DNA of 64,000 bases from Bufo bufo (Eukaryota > Chordata > Amphibia > Anura > Bufonidae). Shown here one piece after another: positions 1 to 10,965 of this stretch; the first letter of the stretch is position 1, and every line of letters begins with the position of its first letter. The stretch covers positions 217,722,820 to 217,786,819 of the forward strand of contig NC_053390.1 of NCBI RefSeq assembly GCF_905171765.1. Reading direction: 5' to 3'. Position numbers and translations under genes: made by a program. Below the pieces are notes generated by a model. That model was not told the DNA's origin. It was given only the letters and a program-made list of their open reading frames with translations, and searched no databases.

Positions 1-1119
1 AGGTGTGCCATTTTTAAGATGAACGTCCTCCCACGCTTATTGTATTTGTTCCAGACCCTCCCTATCCACATTGCGGCCAGTTTCTTCTCTGTTGTACATC
101 GGGACCTCTTTAAATTTCTGTGGGCGGGGAAGAGTTCAAGACTGTCTAGATCCTTATTGCATGTGCCAAAGGAAAGGGGGGCCTAGGGATTCCTGACCTA
201 AGGAAGTATTATGCAGCCTCTATGTTTCAATGTGTGGTAGATTGGTCTCGGCATACCCAGTTCAAACAATGGATCTCAATTGAGCAATTCACATCCCGGA
301 CTCCTTTGGCCCTTCTGCCATGGACGGATAGGAAGGTTCCTAGTGACCTTTCCTCTCATCCTCTCATAGGCCCTACCCTGGCTCAATTCCGTAAGTACCA
401 ACAGATCTCTACAATCTCCCCAGCGCCCTCCCCGATGTTCCCTGTCTTGGGACATCCAGACTTCCCGGCGGGTTGCTCGGGGGGTCCGTTTGCACAGTGG
501 AGATCGAGTGGTAGGTGTAGGGCACCATTCTTTAGAACTTCTGGTAGGTGGCTTACTTACTCGGAACTATTAGGTCTGACAGACCCCTGCCCTCTGGGTC
601 CTTGGAGATCAAGACAGCTTCACCACTTCCTTTCTTCTATCCCTTCCTCTCAGGGGTCTGATAGGGCGCTCACTCCTTTTGAAAAGTCATGTATTGGCTC
701 CGGCCTTATACAAGGCATTGGTAACGCCGGGTTCGGACTATCTCCCCTCTTACTCAGCTAAATGGGCTCAGGACTTGCAGAAGGATATCTCCTCCGACCA
801 GTGGCTTAGAATTCTCCAGTTTACCCATAAATCATCCATTGCAAGTAAATATCAGGAGGCCAGTTACAAATTACTGTCGAGATGGTATTATGTCCCTACC
901 CGTCTCCAGAAAATGTTCCCGTCGGCATCTCCTCTATGCTGGCGATGCGACTCCCACCAAGGTTCCCTCCTACATATTTTCTGGCAATGTGACAAAATCA
1001 AACCTTTCTGGGAATCTGTTCATGAGACCCTGGCTTCCATTTTTCCCTTTTCGATTCCTAACACACCAGAGTTTTTCTTACTCTTTCTTTCGGACTTACC
1101 GTTGATCTTATTTCGATGA
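1..1119 (+). pseudogene. L1-A ORF2 C-terminal region (broken)
   Basis: This is the C-terminal part of an L1 ORF2 polyprotein (endonuclease plus reverse transcriptase). Near position 20 the text reads KMNVLPRLLYLF, the stretch just after the RT palm. A Cys-rich segment, CWRCDSHQGSLLHIFWQC, lies near 940-1000 and matches the zinc-binding C-terminus of L1 ORF2. The reading frame changes at about 180-220 and again at about 670-760, so this is not a functional coding region. The catalytic RT and endonuclease domains are outside the window. Confidence 0.8.
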
Positions 1120-1761
1120 TCCTGTCTACGTCACCTGGTTATAGCAGCTAGAGCTTGTATCCCTGCGAGGTGGAAGTCTGGTTCTCCTCCCTCCGTGGGA
1201 ATGTGGATTCAGAAGGTTGAAGAGATACGGAGAATGGAGGAACTCACAGCATCTTTGAAAGGTGGTAACAGAGCATTTGTTGCTATGTGGTCCCCCTGGT
1301 TTACCTTTCAAGATACCCCGGAGTATCGGAATTTATTGGCTTGAGAGTCTTGTCTGGACACTCTTGTACAATTCATTTACCCCCCCCCCCCTCCCCTATT
1401 TCCTTGAACCCTTTGCCCCTTATCTCTTCCTTTCGTTTCCTTGTCTTGTGTCCCTCTCCCCCCCCCCCCATTCTTGTTATTGTTTGTCGAATTTTCTTTT
1501 ATTTTCATGCTGTGGCCCATTCTTCATTGGCCCTTTGATTTGTGTATGGTTCTCGTTAGATGAATCAAGGTGCTTTATTCTCACCATAGGCTGAATATCA
1601 AACACAGACTTACATGTTGTAATTGTTTGTACATTGTTGGATTATACTTCAGGATGTCAGTCGGCATGGATCCGACTATTATTTTCTAATGTATGTGTTT
1701 CAACATGCAATAATTTTGTTACTTTTGCAAAATAAGAAATGAAGAATTAAAAAAAAAAAAA
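1..1761 (+). mobile_element. L1-A: 3' end of an L1-type LINE
   Basis: This is the downstream part of a non-LTR retrotransposon that enters from the left edge of the window. It comprises the end of ORF2, a roughly 600-bp pyrimidine-rich 3'UTR with long C runs near 1380 and 1460, and a poly(A) tail at 1749-1761. The 5' portion is not in view. DIRS-type sequence begins directly after the tail, so the L1 seems to have inserted into an older DIRS copy. Confidence 0.85.
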
Positions 1762-2340
1762 GAATAACTCAGAGTTGGATCCTAAAAGAATGGAACAGAA
1801 ACCAGACTGATTTGGACAGAAAGATCCAGATACCTCAGTGGGTGAAGTGGGATAAAAAAAATTTCAAGGTACTTGGCCAGAAAACAAAGAAGTTCTTCCA
1901 ACTTCAGAGTTTTATACGCGGTCCTCATGTCTCTAAGAAAAGGAGATTGGCTTTTAAAAGGTCAGTATTTTTGAAAGTTTTGTCCGACAACATAACAACA
2001 GTAGCTTATCTAAAACGCCAATGGGGAACAAGATACAACCCTCTAGGAGAAGTAGCAAGGAGAATTTTCATTTGGGCAGAAGAAAATTCCCTATCGTTAT
2101 CTGCAATCCACTTGAAGGGTTCCGAAAACATAGAACCAGACTACCTCAGCAGGAGAGGCAGTAGAGTGGTCTCTGAACAGGGTCATCTTCTGGGAAATAG
2201 TCTCCAGATGGGGCCGCCCAGAAATAGATCTATTTGCTTCAAAAGAAAATGCTCGTGTGGAAAGTGGAGTGGGCGACTGGTCTAAAGACAAAGGGACTGA
2301 TATACTTACGTCCTCTGACCAGGAGGATGGTTCCATAGAT
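1762..2340 (+). mobile_element. DIRS-0 remnant: RNase H and following region
   Basis: This is a plus-strand fragment of a DIRS-type element. The translation at 1812-2285 contains SDNITTVAYLKRQWGTR, a frame with IWAEENSLSLSAIHLKGSEN, and DYLSRRGS. The same order occurs in the RNase H regions of the two better DIRS copies in this window (TDNSTSVAYLNHQGGTR and HIPGVDNWAAEFLSR in DIRS-B). Frameshifts and truncation make it inactive. The right edge, where the decayed L1-B begins, is approximate. A piece at 8850-9085 may be its continuation. Confidence 0.65.
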
Positions 2341-2363
2341 GGTGACGGCTAGTCAGCCTATGT

Positions 2364-2907
2364 TTGCTCCTGCAGGCCCTTCGGGCCACGCCTACAGAGG
2401 AGCCCACTTTAAAAGATATGGCGGCTGTGGCGAGCTGTAACAGCACCCTCAAGGTTCTCACAGTACAGGTCGGCAGTTTGCGATCTGATATTTCCATTAT
2501 TAGGCATGATCTGCATAAAATTTCGGAGCGCACCTCTGAACTTGAAAAAAGGGTGTCTTCACTGGATATTTCATGATAAAGGCTTGTCTTCCTTATATGT
2601 GGTGGAGCGGGCGCACAGAGTGCCCATGCGGCCGCTTCCACCAGGCAGACCTCCTCACCCTATACTTGCGAAGATTTTACACTTTAAAGATCGGGACACT
2701 ATTCTCCGTCAGTCCAGAGATAACGAAGAGATGGTCCTGAATGGGGTTAAAGTTTCCATCTTTCCGGATTACTCGAACGAGGTGCAACGGAGGAGGAGTC
2801 GTTTTATGGATGTTAAGAGGAGGCTCAGAGGGCTACAGGTTCCATATGCCATGCTGTGGCTAGACGTCCACGAACGGCAACTGAGAGATGGGGCCCTGGA
2901 CACTTGA
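2364..2907 (+). pseudogene. L1-B ORF1 remnant
   Basis: This is a broken copy of the L1 RNA-binding ORF1 protein. The first frame (2364-2573) carries the coiled-coil part, with SDISIIRHDLHKISERTSEL. A second frame (about 2579-2904) carries the RRM and C-terminal part, with VVERAHRVPMRPLPPGRPP and FPDYSNEVQRRRSRF. Compared with the intact ORF1 of L1-D in this window, roughly 70 residues between the coiled coil and the RRM are missing, and the two halves are out of frame. Confidence 0.75.
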
Positions 2908-3340
2908 AGGTGGCAGATCTGCAATTTGGTTTAGTCTATACCTTTGTTGGCACTTGAATGCCATTTCATGTTACACCAGTTAAGATGTGTATTTTATAAC
3001 GCTACCACATGGTAGATTCTGAGGTGGGAGTGGGTGGTTCGGGGGTTACAATGTGTTTCCCTGTAGTGGAGAGGAATCTCTTTTGAAGGGAGTGTGTTTT
3101 TATGTTCAGTAATGTTTACTACTTATTGGTGGGGAAGTTGTTATGGGGTTGCCCCGTTTATGGGTTCACAGTATGGGATGTAGGGATTGTGTGTTTACTT
3201 TTTTGTAATCTGGCTAAGAGGGGGTGGGGGTGGGTGGGGTTTGCAGGGGTATAATTGAGTGCAGGTTGGTAGGCGCGAACTCTGGATGGTTGTGGATTGA
3301 TTGGGGTGTGCGATGCGGTTATGTAACAGTGTTTTACCAT

Positions 3341-4898
3341 GACACAGGTATTAAAGTTCTGAGCTGGAATGTGAGAGGTATGGCTGATGCACGGAAACGA
3401 CATTGTATTTTTCACTATTTGAGGCGTTTTCAGCCCGCCATTTGTTGCCTGCAGGAAACTCATTTGACTAGTGATACTGTACAGTGGCTAAGCAAAACTT
3501 GGGTGGGCCATGCGGTACACGCTGACTATTCCTCACATTCCAGGGGAGTATGTGTGTTAGTGCATAAGAGTATTAGGTATGAACATGTCCAGCAGTGTGT
3601 GGTTGCTGAGGGCAGATTTGTATGTATTGTGTGTAAGATTGATGGGATTCAAGTGGTGTTGGTGACGGTGTATGTGCCTCCACTGTTCGCTTCTCCTTTG
3701 GTGCGGTCAATTATGACCTTTGTGGCGGACTTCCCTGGATTACCATGGCTACTAGTAGGGGACTTTAACTGCACACCAGACGATTCCCTGGATAGATGCC
3801 GGGTGGTGGGGACAGGTGGATCACCGGGGAGTGTATCTCTAAAGAATATTATGACTGAAACTGGTATGCTTGACGTGTGGAGAGTACGCAACCCTGATAG
3901 GCGTGAATATTCATGCAGATCTGCTACGCACCATTCATTATCACGCATAGATCTGGCTCTTGTCAATGACGTTATGCTGCCATTGATTCAGGATGTTGCC
4001 TACCACCCTCGATCGCTGTCTGACCATTCCTTGTTGCAGGTGGACTTGAGTCTTGGGGCGCTCGGGCAGGGACCGAGGTTGTGGAAATGTAACCCGCATT
4101 GGTTAAATATATTGGGTGACCTGTCGGAGGTTTCTCTGGAGGTTAGGGAATACTTTGCTATTAATGAGGGGACGGCTTCAATACATGGAATCTGGGATGC
4201 TATGAAAGCGTTCTTAAGGGGCTTATTGATAAAAGAGATTAGTAAGCATAAATCCAAGTCTAGAGAGGCGGATGTGAAAGCGCACATACAGGTGGTGGAA
4301 GCTGAACGGGCTTTTGGTAGATCCCCTTCTATAGTTAGCAGTGAAGCTCTGGCGGTAGCTCAGGAGCAGTTGAGGTGTCATCTGATGCAAGCTGTAGAGA
4401 GAAAGTGTACCGTAGTTTCTATAAACAACGGTCTTTCGAGGAGGGTGAAAAGGTAGGCCATCTACGGTCGGTTGTTTCTCAGGCTCAACGGGGATCTTCC
4501 TGTATACAGGAACTGAGAGATGAGAATGGGACTATTAGGCAGGACACCAAGGGAATATTAGATATACTTAAAGATTTTTATGTGGCCTTGTACGCATGCA
4601 CTGTCTCCAGCTCTGAGGACGCTTTGACTGCCTTTCTGGCGGAGGCGCAGTTGTCGGTGTTGTCGGATGCGGATATGGAGAGGTTGGAAGAGCCGATCTC
4701 ACTTGAGGAATTGGAGGCAGCGCTTGGACATGGCGAATGGTAAGGCTCCGGGAGCTGGTGGTCTGCCGGTGGAAGTAAATAAAAAGTTGCAGGGGGTATT
4801 ACTTCCTGAATTGCTTAAGGTGCTTGAGCAGTCACTAGAGACGGGTTCGCTACCACACTCTATGCAGGAGGCTATAATTGTAGTCATACCAAAGTCTG
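3341..4898 (+). pseudogene. L1-B ORF2, endonuclease and start of RT (broken)
   Basis: The frame from about 3341 to 4456 encodes an APE-type endonuclease, which nicks target DNA for target-primed reverse transcription. All key motifs are visible: SWNVRG, LQETH, LLVGDFNC, SRIDLAL and SDHSLLQV. A frameshift near 4440 moves the frame to 4375-4743, and another near 4735 moves it to ANGKAPGAGGLPVEV, the L1 motif just before RT. The text reaches IIVVIPKS and is then cut by the Penelope-like insertion. It continues at 6964. Confidence 0.85.
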
Positions 4899-4899
4899 T

Positions 4900-6579
4900 T
4901 ATGTTACTTGCCCGGTCATCCCTATTTTTCATGCTCTGCCGAAAATTCACAAAGATGTGTTTCCTCCACCAATGCGGCCCATTGTGGCGGGTATAGGTAG
5001 CTTTTCAGAACGGTTGTCTGAATGGGTAGATTCGCTATTGCAACCTCTCATTCCTCTCATCCCTGGTTTCATAAAAGACACTGGTTCTGTGTTGCAGGCC
5101 ATGTCGTCTTTCCAATGGAGAGAGGATTATGTTTGGATTACTGCAGATGTGGTATCACTTTATACGAATATACCACATGAATTGGCGCTGCGATCTCTGT
5201 GTTGGTTCCTTAATACCTATAGCAACTATACCTGTGAATTGCAAGAATTTTTGGAGATGTCGGTCAGCTTTCTCTTGAAACATAACTTTTTTATGTTCAA
5301 CGGATGTTATTATTTGCAGGTATCTGGGGTGTCGATGGGGGCTAAGTTCTCTCCCTCCATTGCTAATATATTTATGGCATGGTGGGAGAGGAGCTTCCTC
5401 CTCATCGACGCCCACCCTTTCTGCGATCGCCTGCAGTGGTATGGGCGCTTCATCGATGACTTGCTGATTGTATGGTCTGGGGATGTGGCGTCCATACCAC
5501 TGTTTGGCGAATACATGGATTCATGTGTGCCCTCCATTTCTTTCACGTTGCATTTTGATACCAGGTCGGTTTCCTTTTTGGATTTAAAATTGAGCGGTGA
5601 TTCTGCTAGTTCTAGTGTGAACACCTCCACTTTTAGGAAAGAGCTAGCTGGTAACACTATTTTGCATGCATCATCATGCCACCCGCCGCATGTAATATAC
5701 AATATTTCAAGAGGCGAGCTGATCCGTACCAGGCGTAACTGTTCGGACATTTCGTCCTTTGAACAGGAAAGTAATAAGATTGTGAATAGATTGGCTCTTA
5801 GAGCCTATTCACGGAATCATATGCTAAATAGCAAAAAAACGGTTCAGAGTTTGGACCGCAAATCTTTGATCTTTCCTGATACAAACCCCACGGATACAGC
5901 GGGCAACAGCAAAGTGAATAGCCACACTCCCATTACGTTTGTCACCCAGTACAGTGGCGAATGCAGGGAAATATGCAAAATTATTAAAAAGCATCTACCA
6001 GTCCTCAGCTTTGATGAAAAGTGGTCAGAAATAATAGCGGGAGGCATTAGATGTGCTGCGAAAAAAGCTCCCACATTGGGCAGTCTCATCAGTCCCAGTT
6101 TATATGAAGAGAAAAGCAATGTGACACCGACCTGGCTTTCAACGAAGGGCAGCTATATGTGCGGGCACAGTAGGTGCATTTGTTGTGATTATTTTCAAGT
6201 AAGCCGGTTTTTTTATTCTAATAGCTACTTGAATTGCAACACAAAAAATGCCATCTACTTAGTGACCTGCCAAATGTGCAAGTTGCAGTATGTAGGTTGC
6301 ACTTCCAACCAAATAAAATCGCGAATCCGTAAGCATATATCGGATATTCCCCATTACAGAAATAGCAACGTATCTGCAGTTAGTGAACATTTTGCAGTTA
6401 TACATGGTGGTGATGTGACCCATCTGAGAGCCCAAGGTATTGAAAGGGTCTTTATTCCAGCCAGAGGTGGCGACCTGAGGAGAAAGCTGCTTAATAGAGA
6501 GGCTTATTGGATGTTTTTACTCGCCACGCGCTATCCTGAAGGTCTGAACAAGAGACATGATCTCATATTACAATATTAA
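4900..6579 (+). CDS. PLE reverse transcriptase / GIY-YIG endonuclease, N-terminally truncated
   Basis: This is an open frame of 559 codons with no internal stop. It starts at the truncation point without its own ATG (the first Met is codon 20). The protein copies element RNA at a nicked site. RT motifs in order are FHALPKIHK and RPIVAG near residues 10-25, TADVVSLYTNIPH, VSGVSMGAKFSPS, and the catalytic YGRFIDDLLIVW near residue 186. A Cys-rich segment (MCGHSRCICCDYF) follows. The C-terminal GIY-YIG nuclease is seen as IYLVTCQMCKLQYVGCT at about residues 450-467. The long intact frame points to a fairly recent insertion. Loss of the N-terminus means this copy is not autonomous. Confidence 0.88.
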   Translation, partial: YVTCPVIPIFHALPKIHKDVFPPPMRPIVAGIGSFSERLSEWVDSLLQPLIPLIPGFIKDTGSVLQAMSSFQWREDYVWITADVVSLYTNIPHELALRSLCWFLNTYSNYTCELQEFLEMSVSFLLKHNFFMFNGCYYLQVSGVSMGAKFSPSIANIFMAWWERSFLLIDAHPFCDRLQWYGRFIDDLLIVWSGDVASIPLFGEYMDSCVPSISFTLHFDTRSVSFLDLKLSGDSASSSVNTSTFRKELAGNTILHASSCHPPHVIYNISRGELIRTRRNCSDISSFEQESNKIVNRLALRAYSRNHMLNSKKTVQSLDRKSLIFPDTNPTDTAGNSKVNSHTPITFVTQYSGECREICKIIKKHLPVLSFDEKWSEIIAGGIRCAAKKAPTLGSLISPSLYEEKSNVTPTWLSTKGSYMCGHSRCICCDYFQVSRFFYSNSYLNCNTKNAIYLVTCQMCKLQYVGCTSNQIKSRIRKHISDIPHYRNSNVSAVSEHFAVIHGGDVTHLRAQGIERVFIPARGGDLRRKLLNREAYWMFLLATRYPEGLNKRHDLILQY

Positions 6580-6819
6580 TTTCATGTTTGCCTGCCATTG
6601 ATGTTTTTTACACATTGCCAATTTTAAACATTGTTATTATGTTTTTCTATATATTTCATGTGTATCTTTTCATGTGTATTCCAAGTGTCTTTTCCTCCCT
6701 CCCCTCCCTTCATGATTGACACATGCTCTGAGTTAGTCTAATCAGGTCATGTGACTCAATGATTGGGGTGGCAGGTGTGGATTAGCCTTTTTAAACTGAG
6801 TTTTGTACACAAGTTTATT

Positions 6820-6866
6820 GTCATGATGAAGGACCCTGATTTACTTGCGGTCTGAAACGCGTTACT
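6820..6866 (+). ncRNA. Degenerate hammerhead-ribozyme-like motif in PLE 3' region
   Basis: The string CATGATGA (6822-6829) is followed by AGGACC (6830-6835). After a loop comes GGTC (6849-6852), then GAAACGCGTT (6854-6863). GGACC can pair with GGTCT as stem II, and GAAAC sits where the hammerhead GAAA core belongs. PLEs are known to carry minimal hammerhead motifs. The 5' core reads ATGATGA rather than CTGATGA and the cleavage triplet is GTT, so cleavage activity is doubtful. Confidence 0.45.
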
Positions 6867-6963
6867 GTAACCTGTGATGTCTTGCATTTGGATTTTAAAC
6901 GCACAAAAAAGATTCCACCTTTTGCATCTTGGAAGCTGGATTTTTCTTGGTCTTAAAAGTCTG

Positions 6964-8676
6964 GGAAAGATCCCAAATTGCCAGACTCCTATAGACCGAT
7001 CTCGCTTTTAACAGCAGATGTAAAGCTCCTAGCAAAGGTGTTGGCGAGCAGGTTGTCTAGTGTGATTCTGACCATTGTGCACCCGGATCAGACTGGCTTC
7101 ATGCCTGGGAAGTAAACTGCTATAAACATCCGCAGATTGTACGCCAGTTTGAATCTTCCAGCAGATAATTGTGGAGACAGGGCCTTGCTAACGCTTGACG
7201 CCACTAAGGCGTTTGATAGTGTAGAGTGGAGTTATCTGTGGGGGATTCTGAGGGCCATGGGCTTCGGCCCACGGTTTATCCAATGGGTACAGGTGTTGTA
7301 CTCGAACCCTAAGGCACGCATTAGAGCTAACTGGGGGCCGGATAGTTTTACTCTGTCGCCCTTGCTATTTGCCTTAGCTATTGAGCCATTAGCGGCTTTA
7401 GTACGCCTGTCGCCTCATATAGTGGGGTTCAGATACGGCATGGTGCAGAACAAAGTGGCCATGTATACTGATGACACTTTGCTGTTCCTGGGCGATACTG
7501 GGACATCCCTGGCTGCGACCATGTCTCTAATTGATCGGTTTGGGGGATACTCTGGCCTTACTATTAATTGGCAAAAGTCTGCTCTGATGCCGGTGGATGG
7601 CCAGGCTCTGTCGGCTGAGCCGGTGGGCAGTATTGTACCCTGGGTGGATAAATTCAAATATTTGGGGCTTTATATAACACCTAGACTGTCGGATTTTGAA
7701 GAGTTGAATTTAACTCCATTGCTAGCCTCCTTAAGACTTAAGGTGACGACTTGGTGTAGGCTCTTTCTGTCTGTAGTGGGTAGAGTGAATCTCTTGAAGA
7801 TGGTAATGATGCCTCAGCTACTTTATGTACTCAACAACGCCCCAGTATGGATACCCTTGGATAGGTTTAGGAGGATACATTCTATGTTCAGGGACCTTAT
7901 TTGGAAATGTGGTCGAGCAAGGATTAAGTTGGAAACGTTGCAGTACCCTAAGACGGAAGGAGGCTTGGCTGTTCCCAATGCATGGATTTATTTTCTGGCC
8001 TCTCAGTGTCAGCACTTTAAGGGCTGGATGGATTGTGGATATGACGGGTAGGATGCTGCAGCACTGGTTGGGCAGTCAGGACCTTATGTGTATACTGGAG
8101 GGGGCGGGCATGCATGTGGGGAGGGAGAAGGCCCTGCTTATTGAGTTTATGAAGAAGGTATGGGCGAAAGTTAAACAGCTTAGAGGTGTGGGAGGAATTG
8201 GAGAGCTTTCCCCAATATGGAACAACAGTTTACTGCTGGAGTTTATGTCTTTGTCAGGACTTCGGAATTGGGAATCTCTTGGGGTGCGGAGGATAGGTCA
8301 ATTGCTGGATGGCAACGTGTTTAAATCGTTTCAGGGGCTGCAGCAAGAATTCAATGTTCCCAAGATTTGGTTCTATCAATATCTTCAACTAAGGCACGCC
8401 TATGATGTCACGGTGAGGAAAGGATGTGTTATAGTAGAGATGGATGTGATATATAAGCTCATTCTGCCGAAAGGGGGAAAGAGAGGATTGATATCTCAGG
8501 TTTATACTCTTTTGCTGGACAAGTTTTTAGCTGGGTTCCCGCTGACGCAGATGATGAAATGGGAAGGCGATTTAGGCATCATTTCCAGAGATCAGTGGGA
8601 TGATATATTAGAGGCGGTTCCTAAAGTGTCCCTAAGTGAGCAGGGTAAATTGTCTTATGTCTGCACCATTTATTGA
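6964..8676 (+). pseudogene. L1-B ORF2, RT remainder and C-terminus (broken)
   Basis: This continues the L1-B RT after the PLE insertion: SYRPISLL, then a stop codon just after FMPGK, then TLDATKAFDSVEW and the catalytic box MYTDDTLLFL near 7460, where the related copies have YADD or FADD. The block holding the RQGCPL motif is deleted between SFTL and SPLLFAL (about 7350). A frameshift near 7990-8040 moves the rest into the frame that ends at 8676. Confidence 0.82.
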
Positions 8677-8849
8677 TTGCTCTTGACAGTGTACACTGGT
8701 ATTTTGATGGATCGCTCTGTCATTGGTTGATGTTGACGTCTGACAGTTCAATTTACTGTATTAAGTCTGATTATTGAAAGAGACAATGTACTTTCAGAAA
8801 TGATTATTATAATTGTTTAATAAAAAATGATTTGATTCAAAAAAAAAAA

Positions 8850-9085
8850 GGGAAAAGAGATTAAGAGGGTAAGGGAAGAACCCTTTTATTCTGGGGTATG
8901 AAGTAATATCCTATTTTTTCTGTTCACCTACCTTGGTAATTTTTTAAACACTGAGGGGGTGTGGGGAATTTAAACTCTCTCTGTGTGTTCCTGCCCCTAC
9001 AGAGGTCAAAGGTCAATCTCTCATTGTGGCCGTCATGGTGGATTCAAGGAAACTGAATTACCGGTAAGACTAATTATGTTTTTTC
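8850..9085 (+). mobile_element. Probable DIRS-0 terminal fragment
   Basis: The segment right after the L1-B poly(A) tail includes a ProCys-rich stretch with CCCCTACAGAGGTCAAAGG and a following GAATTACCGGTAAGACTAA. It resembles the terminal and internal complementary sequences of amphibian DIRS elements, which look like splice junctions. It would be the continuation of the DIRS-0 fragment at 1762-2340 on the far side of L1-B. This is an inference from layout and style; there is no coding evidence. Confidence 0.35.
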
Positions 9086-9161
9086 TGTTTTATAATGTAC
9101 GTATCTTCTATTTATGTACTGTGATTTGTCTTCGAAAAATAAAAGAATTTCTTTAAAAAAT

Positions 9162-9430
9162 ACACTGTATATGTGTAATATTATGAGTAGTATTGAGCGA
9201 ACTTGTGTTTTAAGTTCGGCGTCTAAAGTTCGGGTTATCGAAGTATCCATAACGGAATTTAGAATCCATAACGGGATACTTCGATAACCCGAACTTTAGA
9301 CGCCGAACTTAAAACACAAGTTCGCTCAACACTAATTATGAGGTGTGTATGATGTAGTATAAGGTTTAAAACACTGTATATGTGAGGTATATATTTATAT
9401 ACCTCATAATATTATACATATACAGTGTGT
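9162..9430. repeat. AT-rich inverted repeat
   Basis: Arms around 9162-9187 (ACACTGTATATGTGTAATAT) and 9402-9430 (the reverse complement, ending ATACAGTGT) face each other, with a third related copy near 9369. The hAT-like MITE at 9188-9334 sits between them. No coding content. The stretch 9431-9915 is AT-rich, without a recognisable gene. Confidence 0.6.
9188..9334. mobile_element. hAT-like palindromic MITE (147 bp)
   Basis: This is a near-perfect palindrome beginning TAGTATTGAGCGAACTTGTG and ending with its reverse complement. It is flanked by the 8-bp duplication ATTATGAG (9180-9187 and 9335-9342). An 8-bp target duplication with TAG-type ends fits the hAT superfamily. The same terminal sequence ends a longer element at 58538-59289. 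Confidence 0.75.
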
Positions 9431-10017
9431 TATATATTATATCTCAGCTCATATACTACATCATACACTCCTTATATAACTCACAAGCTTTTATTGTTAT
9501 ATATATTTATTTTACTCCCCCCTCGATTGCACATATTTATTGCGTGCTGTTCCTTAATCTGTACTGCTTCTATAAGGTTAGTTTTTAGGTTTTTTTTGTT
9601 TTCTAAAATGAAAGTGCACAGAATATTGGTATAAGTTATCGGCCTGAAAGTTCACAGAATATCGTTATCAATATTGGTCGATCCCTAATCAGAATGTCTG
9701 TTTTGTTGGAATTGGTCCTGTCTGCACTGTCATTTGCTGCTAGTTTTGGTAAAATGGAGCATTCAGTTTTTGTTTTTTACATGAAAGTTAATGAGGGATA
9801 TATATATATTGTATCTGTATTTGTTGTTTAATGGATCCATATTTTTGTGTTCTTCTGAAAGATCAGAACAGTGGAATGCTCAATGCGGATGTTAACTAGT
9901 CCTAATATTCCTATACAGTGAATATAAAAAGTCTACACACCCCTGTTAAAGTGTCAGATTTCTATGATGTAAAAAAAGAGACAAAGATAAATCATTTCAG
10001 AACTTTTTCTACTTTTA

Positions 10018-10536
10018 GGCTACTTTCACACTAGCGTTCGGGGCTCCGCTTGTGAGTTCCGTTTGAAGGCTCTCACAAGCGGCCCGAACGGATCCGTCCA
10101 GCCCTAATGCATTCTGAGTGGATGCGGATCCGCTCAGAATGCATCAGTCTGGCACCGTTTGTCCTCCGCTCCGCTCAGCAGGCGGACACCTGAACGCAGC
10201 TTGCAGCGTTCGGGTGTCCGCCTGGCCGTACGGAGGCAAACTGATCCGTCCAGACTTACAATGTAAGTCAATGGGGACGGATCCGTTTGAAGTTGACACA
10301 GTATGGCTCAATTTTCAAACGGATCCGTCCCCCATTGACTTTCAATGTAAAGTCAAAACGGATCCGTTTGCATTATCATGAACAAAAAAAATAAAAAAAA
10401 ATTTTTTATTTTTTTTTTGTTCATGGTAATGCAAACGGATCCGTTCTGAACGGATCTAAGCGTTTGCATTATAGGTGCGGATCCGTCTGTGCAGATACCA
10501 GACGGATCCGCACCTAACGCAGGTGTGAAAGTAGCC
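10018..10536. mobile_element. Harbinger-like MITE (519 bp)
   Basis: The ends are GGCTACTTTCACACTAGCG and its reverse complement, flanked by TTA on both sides (10015-10017 and 10537-10539). The interior holds repeated inverted copies of ACGGATCCGT-type text and a central A/T hairpin. A 3-bp TWA duplication suggests PIF/Harbinger, though no transposase is present. It interrupts the left subterminal region of Tc1-A. Similar elements lie at 57485-58031 and 61821-62190. Confidence 0.7.
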
Positions 10537-10827
10537 TTAATGTGACCTATAAACAGTACCACTCAATTGAAAAACAAACTGAAATCTTTTAGGTGGACGG
10601 AACAAAAAAAAACTAAAATAATGTGGTTGCATAAGTGTGCACACCCTCTTATAACTAGGGGATGTAGTTGTGTTCAGAATTAAGCAGTCACATTCAAAAT
10701 CATGTTAAATAGGAGTCAGCATACACCTGCCATCATTTAAAGTGCCTCTGATTAACCCCAAATAAAGTTCAGCTGCTCTAGTTGGTCTTTCCTGAAATTT
10801 TCTTAGTCGCATCCCACAGCAAAAGCC

Positions 10828-10965
10828 ATGGTCCACAGAGAGCTCCCAAAGCATCAGAGGGATCTCATTGTGAAAAGGTATCCGTCAAGAGAATGGTACA
10901 AAAGAATTTCTAAGGCATTAGATATACCATGGAACACAATGAAGACAGTCATCAAGTGGAGAAAA
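10828..10965 (+). pseudogene. Tc1-A transposase, N-terminal DNA-binding part
   Basis: This is the N-terminus of a Tc1-type transposase, beginning at ATG 10828. It contains the helix-turn-helix text LPKHQRDLIVKRYPS, IPWNTMKTVIKWR and similar. In Tc1 proteins this paired-like domain binds the terminal inverted repeats. The frame is cut by DIRS-A at about 10966, and the continuation (YGTTVTLPRTGRP) resumes at about 16578 on the other side. Confidence 0.85.

Larger units (their letters stand above)
4899..6955 (+). mobile_element. Penelope-like element (PLE), 5'-truncated
   Basis: This 2057-bp insertion lies inside L1-B ORF2 and is flanked by an 8-bp direct repeat AAAGTCTG (4891-4898 and 6956-6963). 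Removing it and one repeat copy joins L1 text on both sides (VIPKS, then GKDPKLPDSYRPISLL). It carries the C-terminal RT plus GIY-YIG reading frame and a roughly 370-bp 3' region containing a hammerhead-like motif. The N-terminal part of the PLE protein is absent, as is usual for 5'-truncated copies. Confidence 0.88.
2341..8849 (+). mobile_element. L1-B: decayed L1-type LINE, interrupted by a Penelope-like element
   Basis: This is an L1 in the order ORF1 remnant, ORF2 endonuclease, first part of RT, Penelope-like insert (4899-6955), rest of RT and C-terminus. It has AATAAA at 8819-8824 and a poly(A) tail at 8839-8849. Several frameshifts, an internal deletion in RT and a shortened ORF1 show it is dead. 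The left boundary is approximate because I found no clear target-site duplication. DIRS-like sequence on both sides suggests insertion into a DIRS copy. Confidence 0.8.

Noticed and set aside
10118..10381. Open frames in the MITE at 10018-10536
   Set aside because: They consist of inverted ACGGATCCGT-type repeats and no protein family fits.
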